IMG/VR virus record: IMGVR_UViG_3300034524_000084
Span: 33,781-97,780 of that record
Length of the DNA: 64,000 bases
Origin: a virus
Reading direction: 5' to 3' (one strand)
Under the pieces are notes generated by a model. That model searched no databases and was not told where the DNA came from. It saw only the letters and a program-made list of their open reading frames with translations. Positions 45,965-55,652 of this stretch are shown here, one piece after another (the first letter of the stretch is position 1; the number at the start of each line of letters is the position of its first letter). A program made the position numbers and the translations under genes.

Positions 45965-46477
45965 TTAATCCCCCTTAACAGTGGCATTGCTTACATTAAT
46001 CCACAAAGTCAACCCCGCATAAGAATTATTCACTTTGAATAATCTATATCTTGTAATATTTACCCTGTTATTACCTGCAATATATTGGTTGTCAAGCACA
46101 TTAGCAATCTCTTTAGCAATCCTAAACACTCTTATTTCTCCTTTACCACTAATCAACCAATACTTAATTGGCACAATTATATCTAATACATAAACATCAT
46201 ATCCAATCCCAACATTTTGCAAATTTCCTTCATAAGGATTAAAAAATATTTTTACTTGCATATCATTTAAAATCTCATCACTAAAAGGTGATAAAATTAT
46301 GTTTTTATTAATTAAATTATCATTAACATCGGGTAGGGAAGGATCTAATGGATATTTATCGAGATACACAATATATCTTTTAAAATTTTGATTATTAATA
46401 AGTAACATTAACATCTTACTTAAATTCTCTTCGATGAATTTAAACTTCAAACTAACAAATGTACTCAATATAAACAC
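45965..46477 (-). CDS. Probable tail terminator / head-tail joining protein, 170 aa
   Basis: Mixed alpha/beta: PYEGNLQNVGIGYDVYVLDI, EIRVFRIAKEIANVLDN and a beta C-terminus (YAGLTLWINVSN). The pattern and place after the connector fit a tail terminator, but I have no family motif. Confidence 0.5.
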   Translation of the reverse strand: MFILSTFVSLKFKFIEENLSKMLMLLINNQNFKRYIVYLDKYPLDPSLPDVNDNLINKNIILSPFSDEILNDMQVKIFFNPYEGNLQNVGIGYDVYVLDIIVPIKYWLISGKGEIRVFRIAKEIANVLDNQYIAGNNRVNITRYRLFKVNNSYAGLTLWINVSNATVKGD

Positions 46478-47416
46478 CTACCACAAAGAACTCTGAATTG
46501 TAATTGTTTTAGTTAATACTGTTGTGTCTGAAGTTGCTGTTAATACAAATTCTCCTTCAGACACACCCCGTACTACACATGAGTAATCAGTATAACTAAT
46601 TATTTGTGCATTAGTGTTGCTCAAACTCCAAGTAAACACTTGATCCGTGACTACATTACCATTTTTATCAATTATATAATAAGATTGGTCTTGCCCTAAT
46701 ATAATTGTAGTTGAACCATTAATTACGTAAGGCAATATTTCTACAGTTTTATCGTTATAAGCAATTCCATTTACAAGATCATCTTTAGGATTAACCTGAT
46801 CAAAAGCAAGTGTTAAAAACAATAATCCATACCCATCAATACTCTTCGATAAACCATCATCAGAACCAACAACTTTCCAAACAGTATTATTAAGTACAAA
46901 ACGTATTGGCATTAATTTGACTATTTGTTTCGAAATATCATTATACTGAGTAACACATAAAATCTTGTCAGTAGTAACAGTTATTTCTTTTTCATTTAAA
47001 GTATTTTTATAATTTTCCAAAAAACATGGTAAGCTATAATCCCCAAATTTTAAAACATTAGTACATTTTCTAATAATACAAGAATTGGTAGTGGGGGAGT
47101 GTTGAGTATTAACACATAACCATTTATAATTATTGTATTCAAAAATATCACCTAGTTTAGGTATATCATTTAAATCCTTAAAATATATCTCTTTATAGTT
47201 ATCGCCTATCATAGAAGCAAATACTGTGCTTGCGCCTCGTGGTTGATAATCCTTCAATCTGACTTTCTTTTCTACACCATTATGTTTAATAATAATAAGA
47301 TTTGGAGAATCCTCAAATAATAAATCCAACAACATTTGATAATCATTCCTAATTCTTTCACTATATGTGACACCACTACTTAATACACGTTTTTTGTAAT
47401 CATCAAAATACGTCAT
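46478..47416 (-). CDS. Head-tail connector-region protein with C-terminal Ig-like domain
   Basis: 312 aa. The N-terminus (MTYFDDYKKRVLSSG...YSERIRNDY) suggests a connector protein. The last 80 residues (IDKNGNVVTDQVFTWSLSNT...GEFVLTATSDTTVLTKTIT) are Ig-like (BIG2 type), which could decorate the neck. It overlaps the previous gene by 4 nt. Confidence 0.55.
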   Translation of the reverse strand: MTYFDDYKKRVLSSGVTYSERIRNDYQMLLDLLFEDSPNLIIIKHNGVEKKVRLKDYQPRGASTVFASMIGDNYKEIYFKDLNDIPKLGDIFEYNNYKWLCVNTQHSPTTNSCIIRKCTNVLKFGDYSLPCFLENYKNTLNEKEITVTTDKILCVTQYNDISKQIVKLMPIRFVLNNTVWKVVGSDDGLSKSIDGYGLLFLTLAFDQVNPKDDLVNGIAYNDKTVEILPYVINGSTTIILGQDQSYYIIDKNGNVVTDQVFTWSLSNTNAQIISYTDYSCVVRGVSEGEFVLTATSDTTVLTKTITIQSSLW

Positions 47417-47829
47417 GCAAAATCACCATACTTATAAGTATATCTTGCAATTTTATCCTCTACGTCACGCTTAGTAGCTTCTCTAAGCATTTGTAATTCA
47501 TGTAAATGCTGCGCTTGAGAAGTTAATTTGAAATCACCAGTCATTTTTTGTTTCACAACCATTAAAGAGTTAATATAAGGGGATAGCCATTCAATTACCA
47601 TTAAAGTAGCAAGTATATCTTCTTCAATACCAGACAATGTTTGATTAAATTGTTGTAGAGCATCATCTCTATCATTCAAATTAGTTTTGCACACATAAAA
47701 ATTTGAAATAGCAGCTAATAAATAATCATACATTCTTGCCTCTGCATTAGCTTGAGTCATATTTGCCAATGTCATATCATCAATTTTTGCTAAAAAACGT
47801 TTATAAATATTTGAATAAGGTGTAGCCAA
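47413..47829 (-). CDS. Head-tail connector-like protein, 138 aa
   Basis: All-helical, with YSNIYKRFLAKIDDMTLANM at the start, resembling the small helical adaptors that follow the capsid gene. Overlaps the next gene (ATGA). Assigned by position. Confidence 0.5.
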   Translation of the reverse strand: MATPYSNIYKRFLAKIDDMTLANMTQANAEARMYDYLLAAISNFYVCKTNLNDRDDALQQFNQTLSGIEEDILATLMVIEWLSPYINSLMVVKQKMTGDFKLTSQAQHLHELQMLREATKRDVEDKIARYTYKYGDFA

Positions 47830-47841
47830 AATTTACACCCC

Positions 47842-48480
47842 CTATTGGACGTTATATACCTTAACGTCCTCAGCCATCTTAAATAAATCCTTACCTAATA
47901 TCTGTCCAATAAAATAGATCTTGTTTTTGTCTAAATATCTTATATCACCAGCATTAATACCCTTTATGATGGTATCAATAATAGATTCCTTAATAGCATC
48001 AGTAGTATTTTCCAGTATCTCTTTAATTTTTTCTTCTGGTAAAGTTATTATATTTTCAATAACCTCTTTGCTTACTATTTTCTTATAAGCTTCAGTTAAA
48101 TAAAGTGCTTCTACGGCATCTTTATCCAAAATCATAAAATATCCTTCTTCAGCAAGCCTTTTCTGTCTATCACAAATTTCCATTAAATCACCAAAAGTAA
48201 TAGGTTTAATTGCACCAAAATGATTAAAAGTAATTACCTTACCAGAATTAGTTATTAAGTTCAAAATGCCATGAAATAAGCTAACTACTTTTATTAATTT
48301 ATTCAAAGGTATTTCGCTAACAGTAGATTCAGGTATATCAATAATATTTTCTTTTTCCTTACGCAATTCTTCTATCATTTTTTTAAGTTGCTCTATTTCT
48401 TCTTTTAATTTCTCATTTTCTTTTGCATAATCAATTCCTTCCATTGTTTCAATATCAACTTCATTCTTTTTTCTCGGCAT
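47842..48480 (-). CDS. Hypothetical protein after the capsid gene, 212 aa
   Basis: N-terminal coiled coil (KENEKLKEEIEQLKKMIEEL), then a compact helical domain with ITFNHFGAIKPITFGDLMEI. Similar proteins sit next to capsid genes in related phages, but no function is known to me. Confidence 0.5.
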   Translation of the reverse strand: MPRKKNEVDIETMEGIDYAKENEKLKEEIEQLKKMIEELRKEKENIIDIPESTVSEIPLNKLIKVVSLFHGILNLITNSGKVITFNHFGAIKPITFGDLMEICDRQKRLAEEGYFMILDKDAVEALYLTEAYKKIVSKEVIENIITLPEEKIKEILENTTDAIKESIIDTIIKGINAGDIRYLDKNKIYFIGQILGKDLFKMAEDVKVYNVQ

Positions 48481-48504
48481 AAAACCCCTCCTTAAATTTA
48501 TAGA

Positions 48505-48527
48505 AGGGTAGGGGAGAACCCTACCCT
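48505..48527 (-). terminator. Hairpin after the major capsid gene
   Basis: AGGGTAGGG/CCCTACCCT, 9 bp with loop GAGAA, immediately after the capsid stop (48534). The stem sequence is nearly the same as that after the tail tube gene, suggesting a shared function in raising these two products. Confidence 0.65.
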
Positions 48528-48533
48528 ATAAAA

Positions 48534-49628
48534 TTAAGCTAATTTCATAATACCATATCTTGCAGATGTTACTACACCCACATCATAAGATTTAATAAAT
48601 GTGTAATCTACTGTCATATCGGCATTTTGGCTATTTGTAGATTCATTTATAATAGCCTCACCTTCAAATGCTATCTTAGCAATCTTGTCGCTACCCATAG
48701 AAACAACATAAATCGTATTGTTATCTATAGCAAAATCATAAGTTCCAGCAATAATTCTTTGTGGTATCTCGAACAAATCTACGCCTTGGAAGTTTGTAAG
48801 ATAACCATATTTATTGTATTCTTCTGCGAGAGTGATTTTTAAAAATTGATCTGCTGGAAGTATTTGTGATAAAGCAAGTTTTGTACCAAATGCAGCTGCT
48901 TTAGCACCAGCATTTAATGCTTCTACTCTTTGTACTAATTGTATGAAAGATTGAGCAGTAAATCCAGTAACTTTCAATTGAGTTGGGAGATTGTCATAAG
49001 AATTCAATATTGCGTTGTATATATCAGTTGTAATTTGTGTTTCGAATGATCTTGCAACTCTTGCTACCCAATCACCCCAATTAACTTTTCCAGCCAATAC
49101 TCTATAGAAGTCTTCTTGAATAGTAATTGCACGCTGTTGAGGAATTAACGTTAATATTCCATTATAAATTCTTTGTGGCTCAGCTTTTCTTATACCGGGA
49201 GCAATTTTTGATACCACAAACAAATCAGGATTTGGAATCGTAAATACAAAGCTATCGCCCCAGTTGCCGTTTTTTACTTCTGCAAATTTATAGAAGTCAT
49301 CCAATACAGTTTCTGGTATAATCACATCCAACATTTCGCCAACTAAAGCAAATAAAGCCCATTTTACGTTAGGATTTCTTAATAAAACAGTATCAGATAC
49401 CCCAGTAGCATTAACACCAGCCATTTTAAAAGATTCTTTGATTAAATTTTTGGTGAAAACTTCTTGTTTTTCTTCGTATGTTTTTCCAGTAGCACTTTCA
49501 GCATATTGTTGTTTTCCATTTAAGTATAAATAATGTTTATATAATTCAACACCAGCTCTTACTATGTCTTGTCCATCAGCAGAGAAGGACATAAATCTCT
49601 TGGTAGGTATAACATTCATATTTCCCAT
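48534..49628 (-). CDS. Major capsid protein
   Basis: 364 aa. ALVGEMLDVIIPETVLDDFY, GNWGDSFVFTIPNPDLFVV, TIQEDFYRVLAGKVNWGDW and a C-terminal YDVGVVTSARYGIMKL are typical of a HK97-fold major capsid branch in Clostridia/Bacilli phages. It has a strong GGAGG site and is flanked by decoration protein and connectors. No separate cleavage site is evident. Confidence 0.85.
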   Translation of the reverse strand: MGNMNVIPTKRFMSFSADGQDIVRAGVELYKHYLYLNGKQQYAESATGKTYEEKQEVFTKNLIKESFKMAGVNATGVSDTVLLRNPNVKWALFALVGEMLDVIIPETVLDDFYKFAEVKNGNWGDSFVFTIPNPDLFVVSKIAPGIRKAEPQRIYNGILTLIPQQRAITIQEDFYRVLAGKVNWGDWVARVARSFETQITTDIYNAILNSYDNLPTQLKVTGFTAQSFIQLVQRVEALNAGAKAAAFGTKLALSQILPADQFLKITLAEEYNKYGYLTNFQGVDLFEIPQRIIAGTYDFAIDNNTIYVVSMGSDKIAKIAFEGEAIINESTNSQNADMTVDYTFIKSYDVGVVTSARYGIMKLA

Positions 49629-49662
49629 AAAATATTCCTCCTTCTAATAATTATTATTTTAA

Positions 49663-50196
49663 TTAGAGAGCATGAACAACTTCAAGTTCATAAGCAGTTA
49701 TTTTATTACCAGCAACGGAAATTGTGGTTTGTGCTACAACCTTAAAAGCAACTACAGAAAGTGGAGCACCAGTAGTTGAATCAGTTATACTAGCTGCTGG
49801 AGCAAGTAAATATGAACCATTCGCTGGAAGAGCATACTGTCCAACAGTTGGCGCAGCACTAAATCCATTAGCAGTAATAGTAAACCTATCTCCAACTTTC
49901 AATTTCCTTGCTCTTGCAGGTCTGTTAGCAGGATTGTAAAATAATGTAGGATCATCAATATCAAGTCTAAATCCATTAACCTCTACCAAAACTGGTGATT
50001 CAACCAACAATACCTCTTGTGTGGCTACATCTGTTGGAGCAGAACAAGCATAAATTTCGGGTTGACCTGGTATCCTATCACCAAGTACAACCATACTTCC
50101 ATTATCCATATCAACAGTATTTTGCACAGATACTACATAGCTATCTACATTCGTAGAAGCCATTTTACCAATTTTAACAACTACATGATTTCCCAT
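49663..50196 (-). CDS. Head decoration/fibre-like protein
   Basis: 177 aa, beta-rich and Ala/Val-rich (HVVVKIGKMASTNVDSYVVS; TITANGFSAAPTVGQYALP). Directly upstream of the capsid gene in transcription order with its own GGAGG, matching head-decoration proteins of related phages. Confidence 0.65.
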   Translation of the reverse strand: MGNHVVVKIGKMASTNVDSYVVSVQNTVDMDNGSMVVLGDRIPGQPEIYACSAPTDVATQEVLLVESPVLVEVNGFRLDIDDPTLFYNPANRPARARKLKVGDRFTITANGFSAAPTVGQYALPANGSYLLAPAASITDSTTGAPLSVVAFKVVAQTTISVAGNKITAYELEVVHAL

Positions 50197-50224
50197 AGAA
50201 ATACTCCTCCTTATAATTATTATT

Positions 50225-52021
50225 TTAGTTTATATTTTTTTCGAGCCTTTCCCATATATTGGGAGACTCGTTATGAACATTATCATCATCATTATTTGGA
50301 TTCATTTTAATAAACGACAAACCATTTTTGTGGTATGTAATCATTTTTTCACCAACAAAAGCTTTCACATCTTTTTCAAATTCCTCAAATTTATCATAAT
50401 TATCAGCTTTAGCAATAAATAATTGTATTTCATCATTTGATAATATATCATCAAGAGAACTTAATAATGAGTCTACTTTAGCCTTATATTCTTTCTTTTC
50501 AACCTCTTTTTTGAAGGCTAATAATTCATCTAATTGAACATTTTTATCTTTCAATTCTTCTTCCAATTTTGAATATTTTTCATGTAATTCTTTATTTTGA
50601 TCAGATATTGCTTTTATTTTTTGTGTAAAATTCTTATTATTTTGTCTTGTGAATTCACTAATAATATCTTTACTCCCATCTTCCCAATCAACTGGAACAA
50701 ATTTAACTCTTGTTATATTTTCAAAATCAAGTACAGGATTGTCACCTTGCATTGTATAAGGTATCTTTACATAAAATTCATTCACACAATCCCAAGCATA
50801 TACAAACTTATCATCATAATCTACTAAATAGTAGCATGGGAATTCTTCTTTCCAAATTTCATCTAAATATTTTATGTTTTCCAATTGTCTTTCTAATTCT
50901 TCTTCTAATTGTTCTTGTGTGAGTGAAAAATCAACTTGAATATCTACCACTTTATCTTCATTTTTTTGTTCATCATCATTATCATCAGAAATATCACTTA
51001 TATCATCCATAGTAAAATTAGAAGTATCAAGCCCAAGAGTCTCATAATATTTCTTCAATTTTCTCTTTGCTTCATCATAATAAGAAGCATCAGTATTTTT
51101 CTCTAAAAATGACAATGCAGCCTGACATCCATTTGCAGATAAAACCAATTTACCACCTTTTATCATGCAAACAGGATATTTAAGATTCTCTGATGGAGCA
51201 TCTTCCCACCCATCAAGAACTACCAAATAAGCAGCTTTTACTAACTCTTTGTAATTTTTTGCTTTCAAAATATCATTACGTAATTTTGTTTTGTCAACAT
51301 CACCCCAAGGAGTATCGTAATCCGCTGCATCTTTTGATAAGTCAATTTCTATAGGGTCACCAGTACCCCATTCATCTTTCTCAATAAAATTCATTGATTT
51401 ATCCTCCTTCCTAAAAAACCTCTTAAATTCTTGAAGCATTTTAGCGACTCTTTGGCTAAATACTTCAGCATGAGCATTAATCATACCACTCTCTACATTT
51501 TGTCCTAATAAAGTAATACCAGTATAAGAATACTCTAAAATATTCTCAATGCCTGTTTTTTTATTATATTTAGATTCATATACTAAAATTTCCATAGAAA
51601 TTTTAGCGCCTTTATTTTTTGTCAATATATCCACAGCATCTTGCGCATAAACCTTCCATATATATGCATCAACAACAACATAAGTTCTACCATCGATTTT
51701 TTCATAATGATAATTATTATCTTCAGGAACAATACCTACAGGTTGCTCTAAGTATTTAACCCCATTATCATCAATTATAATTTCATGTTCTGTAAAATCT
51801 TTATTACCATCTTCGTCATATTTGATATATGCGAGAATAGGAATATTAGCTATAGTATCTTTTGCTTTTTCTATTGCATCCATATCAAACTTTGATTTAT
51901 TAAGATTTATGCCATCATGCATTACATATAACTTTAATTTTAAAAATCTATCATCCTCAAAAGTATCATCTACAAAATATTTTATTGGTAAATTTAAATA
52001 ACGATTTGGCACATAAAACAC
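50225..52021 (-). CDS. XkdF-like prohead protease/scaffold fusion
   Basis: 598 aa. Residues 1-190 (GINLNKSKFDMDAIEKAKDT, ANIPILAYIKYDEDGNKDF, GAKISMEILVYESKYNKKTG) match the XkdF-type putative serine protease. The middle has a small domain (DDILK...KNYKELVKAAYLVV). The C-terminal 200 residues are an acidic coiled coil (ELHEKYSKLEEELKDKNVQL), like a scaffold. A fused protease-scaffold is a common design. Confidence 0.75.
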   Translation of the reverse strand: MFYVPNRYLNLPIKYFVDDTFEDDRFLKLKLYVMHDGINLNKSKFDMDAIEKAKDTIANIPILAYIKYDEDGNKDFTEHEIIIDDNGVKYLEQPVGIVPEDNNYHYEKIDGRTYVVVDAYIWKVYAQDAVDILTKNKGAKISMEILVYESKYNKKTGIENILEYSYTGITLLGQNVESGMINAHAEVFSQRVAKMLQEFKRFFRKEDKSMNFIEKDEWGTGDPIEIDLSKDAADYDTPWGDVDKTKLRNDILKAKNYKELVKAAYLVVLDGWEDAPSENLKYPVCMIKGGKLVLSANGCQAALSFLEKNTDASYYDEAKRKLKKYYETLGLDTSNFTMDDISDISDDNDDEQKNEDKVVDIQVDFSLTQEQLEEELERQLENIKYLDEIWKEEFPCYYLVDYDDKFVYAWDCVNEFYVKIPYTMQGDNPVLDFENITRVKFVPVDWEDGSKDIISEFTRQNNKNFTQKIKAISDQNKELHEKYSKLEEELKDKNVQLDELLAFKKEVEKKEYKAKVDSLLSSLDDILSNDEIQLFIAKADNYDKFEEFEKDVKAFVGEKMITYHKNGLSFIKMNPNNDDDNVHNESPNIWERLEKNIN

Positions 52022-52028
52022 CTCACTT

Positions 52029-52217
52029 TCAGAAGAACATCTTGTTTGTTATTACGATTGCTGCTTTATTGAATGGCACATCCAATACAATATTTTTATC
52101 ATATTTAAATATCCAACACTTTTTACCAGATATTACTTTTTCATTTAATAAAATTAGCTTTTTATCAATTAAATAAGCCGCAACTTCAGGATCAAAACAA
52201 TATACGTATTTTGGCAT
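52029..52217 (-). CDS. Hypothetical protein, 62 aa
   Basis: ATG 52217 (MPKYVYCFDPEVAAYLIDKK) with AAAGGTGG upstream; GTG 52226 is an alternative. Small alpha/beta protein with a hydrophobic strand (NKAAIVITNKMFF). Found between portal and protease genes. No family recognised. Confidence 0.6.
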   Translation of the reverse strand: MPKYVYCFDPEVAAYLIDKKLILLNEKVISGKKCWIFKYDKNIVLDVPFNKAAIVITNKMFF

Positions 52218-52228
52218 ATTAACCACCT

Positions 52229-53791
52229 TTACACATTTTCATTACTACCAACATCACGGGTTTCTTCACCTTTATCACTTAATTCTGATTGTGATTTTGA
52301 AGGTCTACCGCTGTTATCATTTGGCGACTTTTGATAAGAAGACGACAATGGTTCCAACATATCAACAATACCAACAGCATTTTCAAACAACGAAAGATTA
52401 ATTAATTCTCTTTGAGTCTTACCCATAGCAGCAGCTACCCAAATTTTTGGAAAACCATATTGTGCTGCTTTAAGTGCATTATTAATTCTATCTTGTCGAT
52501 CAAATTCAGTACCCTCTAAATGTATTACAAATTTGAATTGACCTGAAATTTTCTCAATTTGATAATTTAAAAAATCTTCAAACTGAGTATATATATGCTT
52601 TACAAACATATAATCAACATCTTGATTGTTTTTCACTAAAGACACTGTAGCTCTATCTAAACCTAAATTAGTACCAGCACTATCCCAAAATCTACTATTG
52701 CCTTGCTCATAAATTGTTTTACTACTCTGCGATTTATTAAAATCCATAGCTTCAGACTGCTCAAATGGAGTAGTAATAGCTTTAACACCTTCTGGAAGTC
52801 CTGCCTGCATATACGCATTAAAATACTTAGCTGTATCTGCCGTAATAGCAAAAGCATCGATAGAATTAACACTTTTTCCTTCTTTTAATGGAATTTTATT
52901 GTTTACAATTTTATAAGTTCTTACTTTTGCATCAACTCTATCTAATTCACGGTATTCTAATAAATCAAGCGCCTCAAGAAAAAGCGGTATCAATGGGGGG
53001 ACAATACCAGCCATTTCATTATGAAATTTAAATACCCATGCTTTATCTGGAGGTAACTGTTGCCAATAAAAATATCTCCCATTATGATACCCAGCTCGTA
53101 CACCAGCTTGTTTATCATCAATAATTCTATCTTTATTGCTCATGAATGATTCATAATATACGCTAAACTCGGGCGCAAAATTTTCTAATAAAACACCTGG
53201 TTGTAGGAAATATGTCATATTAAATGAGTATTTCCAACCATGTTCGCTTTTGTAGTCTATCATACAATAATTGGACGGCATTTCTTGCAATACAATCCTA
53301 TCATCAAGTTCCCTCACATAATAAAACTTAGCATCCTCACGCATCATTTGGCGTGTAACTTCTGGAAAAGTTTGTTTAATATTAAATTTTTCTACCCAAT
53401 CTAAAACACGTCGATAAGCTTTCCAAAAAGCACTATTTTTCAAATCCTCAGGACTATTAATAATAGGTTCAACATACCAATCAAATGATAATAAACCTCC
53501 AAAATAATAAATCAACCTTTTGAATTGTAAAATATTATTCTCTATAAATTGTGCTAATTCTTTTAAAGCACGCTCATTAGCTTTGGGGTTTTGCAATAAT
53601 TCAATAATTTTTCCCCTATCAAATTTTTGAGGGTACATATTAATATTTTTCAATATTTCATTCTGCAAAATAGGGTTCATATAATAAGCCATTATACTTG
53701 CATTAATATCACGTGCAAATTCTAAAAAATAGTTGGTCGATGTTTCATTCGTAGTAGCAGTGGTATTTTTTTGATTTTTTCTTTTTGGCAC
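52229..53791 (-). CDS. Portal protein
   Basis: 520 aa, normal for portals. A helical wing (RLIYYFGGLLSFDWYVEP), PDKAWVFKFHNEMAGIVPPL in the stem and crown region, and the Ser-rich disordered C-terminus are consistent. It follows the large terminase as expected and forms the DNA entry ring. Confidence 0.85.
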   Translation of the reverse strand: MPKRKNQKNTTATTNETSTNYFLEFARDINASIMAYYMNPILQNEILKNINMYPQKFDRGKIIELLQNPKANERALKELAQFIENNILQFKRLIYYFGGLLSFDWYVEPIINSPEDLKNSAFWKAYRRVLDWVEKFNIKQTFPEVTRQMMREDAKFYYVRELDDRIVLQEMPSNYCMIDYKSEHGWKYSFNMTYFLQPGVLLENFAPEFSVYYESFMSNKDRIIDDKQAGVRAGYHNGRYFYWQQLPPDKAWVFKFHNEMAGIVPPLIPLFLEALDLLEYRELDRVDAKVRTYKIVNNKIPLKEGKSVNSIDAFAITADTAKYFNAYMQAGLPEGVKAITTPFEQSEAMDFNKSQSSKTIYEQGNSRFWDSAGTNLGLDRATVSLVKNNQDVDYMFVKHIYTQFEDFLNYQIEKISGQFKFVIHLEGTEFDRQDRINNALKAAQYGFPKIWVAAAMGKTQRELINLSLFENAVGIVDMLEPLSSSYQKSPNDNSGRPSKSQSELSDKGEETRDVGSNENV

Positions 53792-53809
53792 TTTTTCACC
53801 TTCTTTCTG

Positions 53810-54678
53810 CTAAACAATCAAATACTCCAACATACCTTTTAACATATTTTCGTAATCATCTTGATACAAATTATGTTTGTTATTTACTTCCAACTCGTTC
53901 ACATATGCTAATCCATATCCCAAGCTTGTAGCTCTATCTCTCTTCATTGTCTTTACCAATCTATCATAAATAATATTTCCAGAACCACTTATTGTCTGTG
54001 TAATATTTGCCAACTCTTCTATAAGTAAGTCAGTTTCAATAAACACAGCATATTCTTCAGGAGTAAGATTGTTTTCTTTAAACTGACTATCAACTTCTGT
54101 AGAAGGTATAAGCAATCTTACGGAACCATCTTCAAAACAAGATTTCATATAAGTATACATAGTATTATTAAAACTATTAGTAGCTGCTATTCCTCTTATC
54201 AACGGAATAGCACCTTTCAATTTTTTACCTTCTTCATCATCATCTAACACAAGGGGAGGGAACTCAATTACTTTTTTTGTTTTGGGATCTACATATTCCC
54301 ACGTCTCATAAAATAAATAAGGTAACCCTTCACCGTTGCCTCTCATATCTATTACTAATTTTTCAGTATTAGGGAATTTAATATGAACAAGCTCTCTTAA
54401 AAAATCTCTCTGCTCTTGTAAAGTAACCCCGTTATGTGTTTTTATGTACACCACTTCTTTGAAATAAGTACCGTTAGGACGAGGTTTTAACTTAATAACT
54501 GTTGTACATGCATTATCACTATCTTTTGCATTAGAAAGTGCAACGTCATGAACAACTATATATGAAGATGATGATTTCGAAGGTTGTTCTAACTCACATT
54601 TTTCAAGTTTCCTACATTTTTCAGTTAACTCATAAGGATAATATGATTCACTACTTGAACCAACAAAAACTCCTTCAT
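53810..54678 (-). CDS. terL: Large terminase, exon 3 (nuclease domain)
   Basis: Starts after the second intron; the first two bases complete the codon TAT begun by the last T of exon 2, giving MYEYEGVFVGSSSESYYPYE. It carries the RNase H-like nuclease: YIVVHDVALSNAKDSDN (first Asp), LVIDMRGNGEGLPYLF, and RDRATSLGYGLAYVNELE with further acidic residues. It cuts concatemers and resolves the packaged genome. A start at 54454 inside it is not real. Confidence 0.9.
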
Positions 54679-54751
54679 CGATTTGTTACCCTATCGGCTT
54701 TTTATCCGATAGCTCTTGCACTTTACCATCGTGCAAGTCCAGCATACATCT

Positions 54752-55426
54752 TCACCCTCGACTTGTAAAATTTGCATCTTTAAATTTAATAGGCTTATCA
54801 ATTTTGTAAAGCATAGATGGAATTTGCTCTAAATATGGTTTGACAATGGAAATAAGTTTTTCTTTGCTTTCTATTGATGAAATTGCTAATCTTGGTTTTC
54901 CTCTGTCTCTTTGCACATTTGCTTTAATATTAAACTTATCCAATAAGTGTCTTGATAGATATTCAACTTCATCAAAAGAGAAATTATTAGTAGCAATCAT
55001 AAATGCTTCTATATATCCTGTTTCAGAAATTAAGCCCTTATCTTTTTTCTTTACTTTACAAGAACCATCATCCATAAATAGTATAGCTAATGATAGCTCA
55101 TCAAAATGGTCAACAAAAATTTTTGGCAATAATTTAACTTTATTTTTGTAAAACAGGTTGTATATACTGGTCAATTCATCTGAAACACCAGATGATGCTA
55201 CTAAAGCTGGATACGTTTTGCCTTTTTGATTGTGAATAACCTTTCTTATTTTCATTTCAAATCCGTATTCTTTTAATAAAGAGCATTTCCATTTTAAATA
55301 TTCTTCTTGCTTTAATGAATGTCCTATTTCTAATTGTGGAGTTTTTCCTGCCTTTTGAATTCTTAAATGTCCATCTCCAATTAAAATAGAGCCAATTAAA
55401 ACATCTTTCTTCGACAATGTTTTCAT
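54752..55426 (-). CDS. LAGLIDADG homing endonuclease 2 of terL intron 2
   Basis: 224 aa of the LAGLIDADG_2 type: VLIGSILIGDGHLRI and LSLAILFMDDGSCKV. Both motifs keep their acidic residue. Its last codons (KDANFTSRG) run through the closing half of the inverted repeat into the intron core. It is expected to cut intronless terL or help splicing as a maturase. Confidence 0.88.
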   Translation of the reverse strand: MKTLSKKDVLIGSILIGDGHLRIQKAGKTPQLEIGHSLKQEEYLKWKCSLLKEYGFEMKIRKVIHNQKGKTYPALVASSGVSDELTSIYNLFYKNKVKLLPKIFVDHFDELSLAILFMDDGSCKVKKKDKGLISETGYIEAFMIATNNFSFDEVEYLSRHLLDKFNIKANVQRDRGKPRLAISSIESKEKLISIVKPYLEQIPSMLYKIDKPIKFKDANFTSRG

Positions 55427-55469
55427 CGTCTACTACACCTCTTTCATTTTTTATAGATGCAAATTTTAC
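54765..55469 (-). repeat. 14-bp inverted repeat framing endonuclease gene 2
   Basis: GTAAAATTTGCATC at 54765-54778 and its exact complement GATGCAAATTTTAC at 55456-55469. In the RNA these would close a stem with the endonuclease gene in its loop. Intron 1 has a short closed hairpin at the same place (57375-57398), so the gene is an insertion in that loop. Confidence 0.8.
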
Positions 55470-55652
55470 TTTACGTTAGGGTGCTCGGCACTCGTGGGGG
55501 CATTATCGGGCGACACCGCATTCTCATTTTTTAAGTACAGTGTACTCCCCTAACCCTCAGCCCCTATGCGTTACGAGGGCAGGTGGTGTTCCTGCTTCTC
55601 ACGGTGTTACCCTATGTCTGACGTTTGCCAGTTGGAGGGCTTCACCGTTAGC

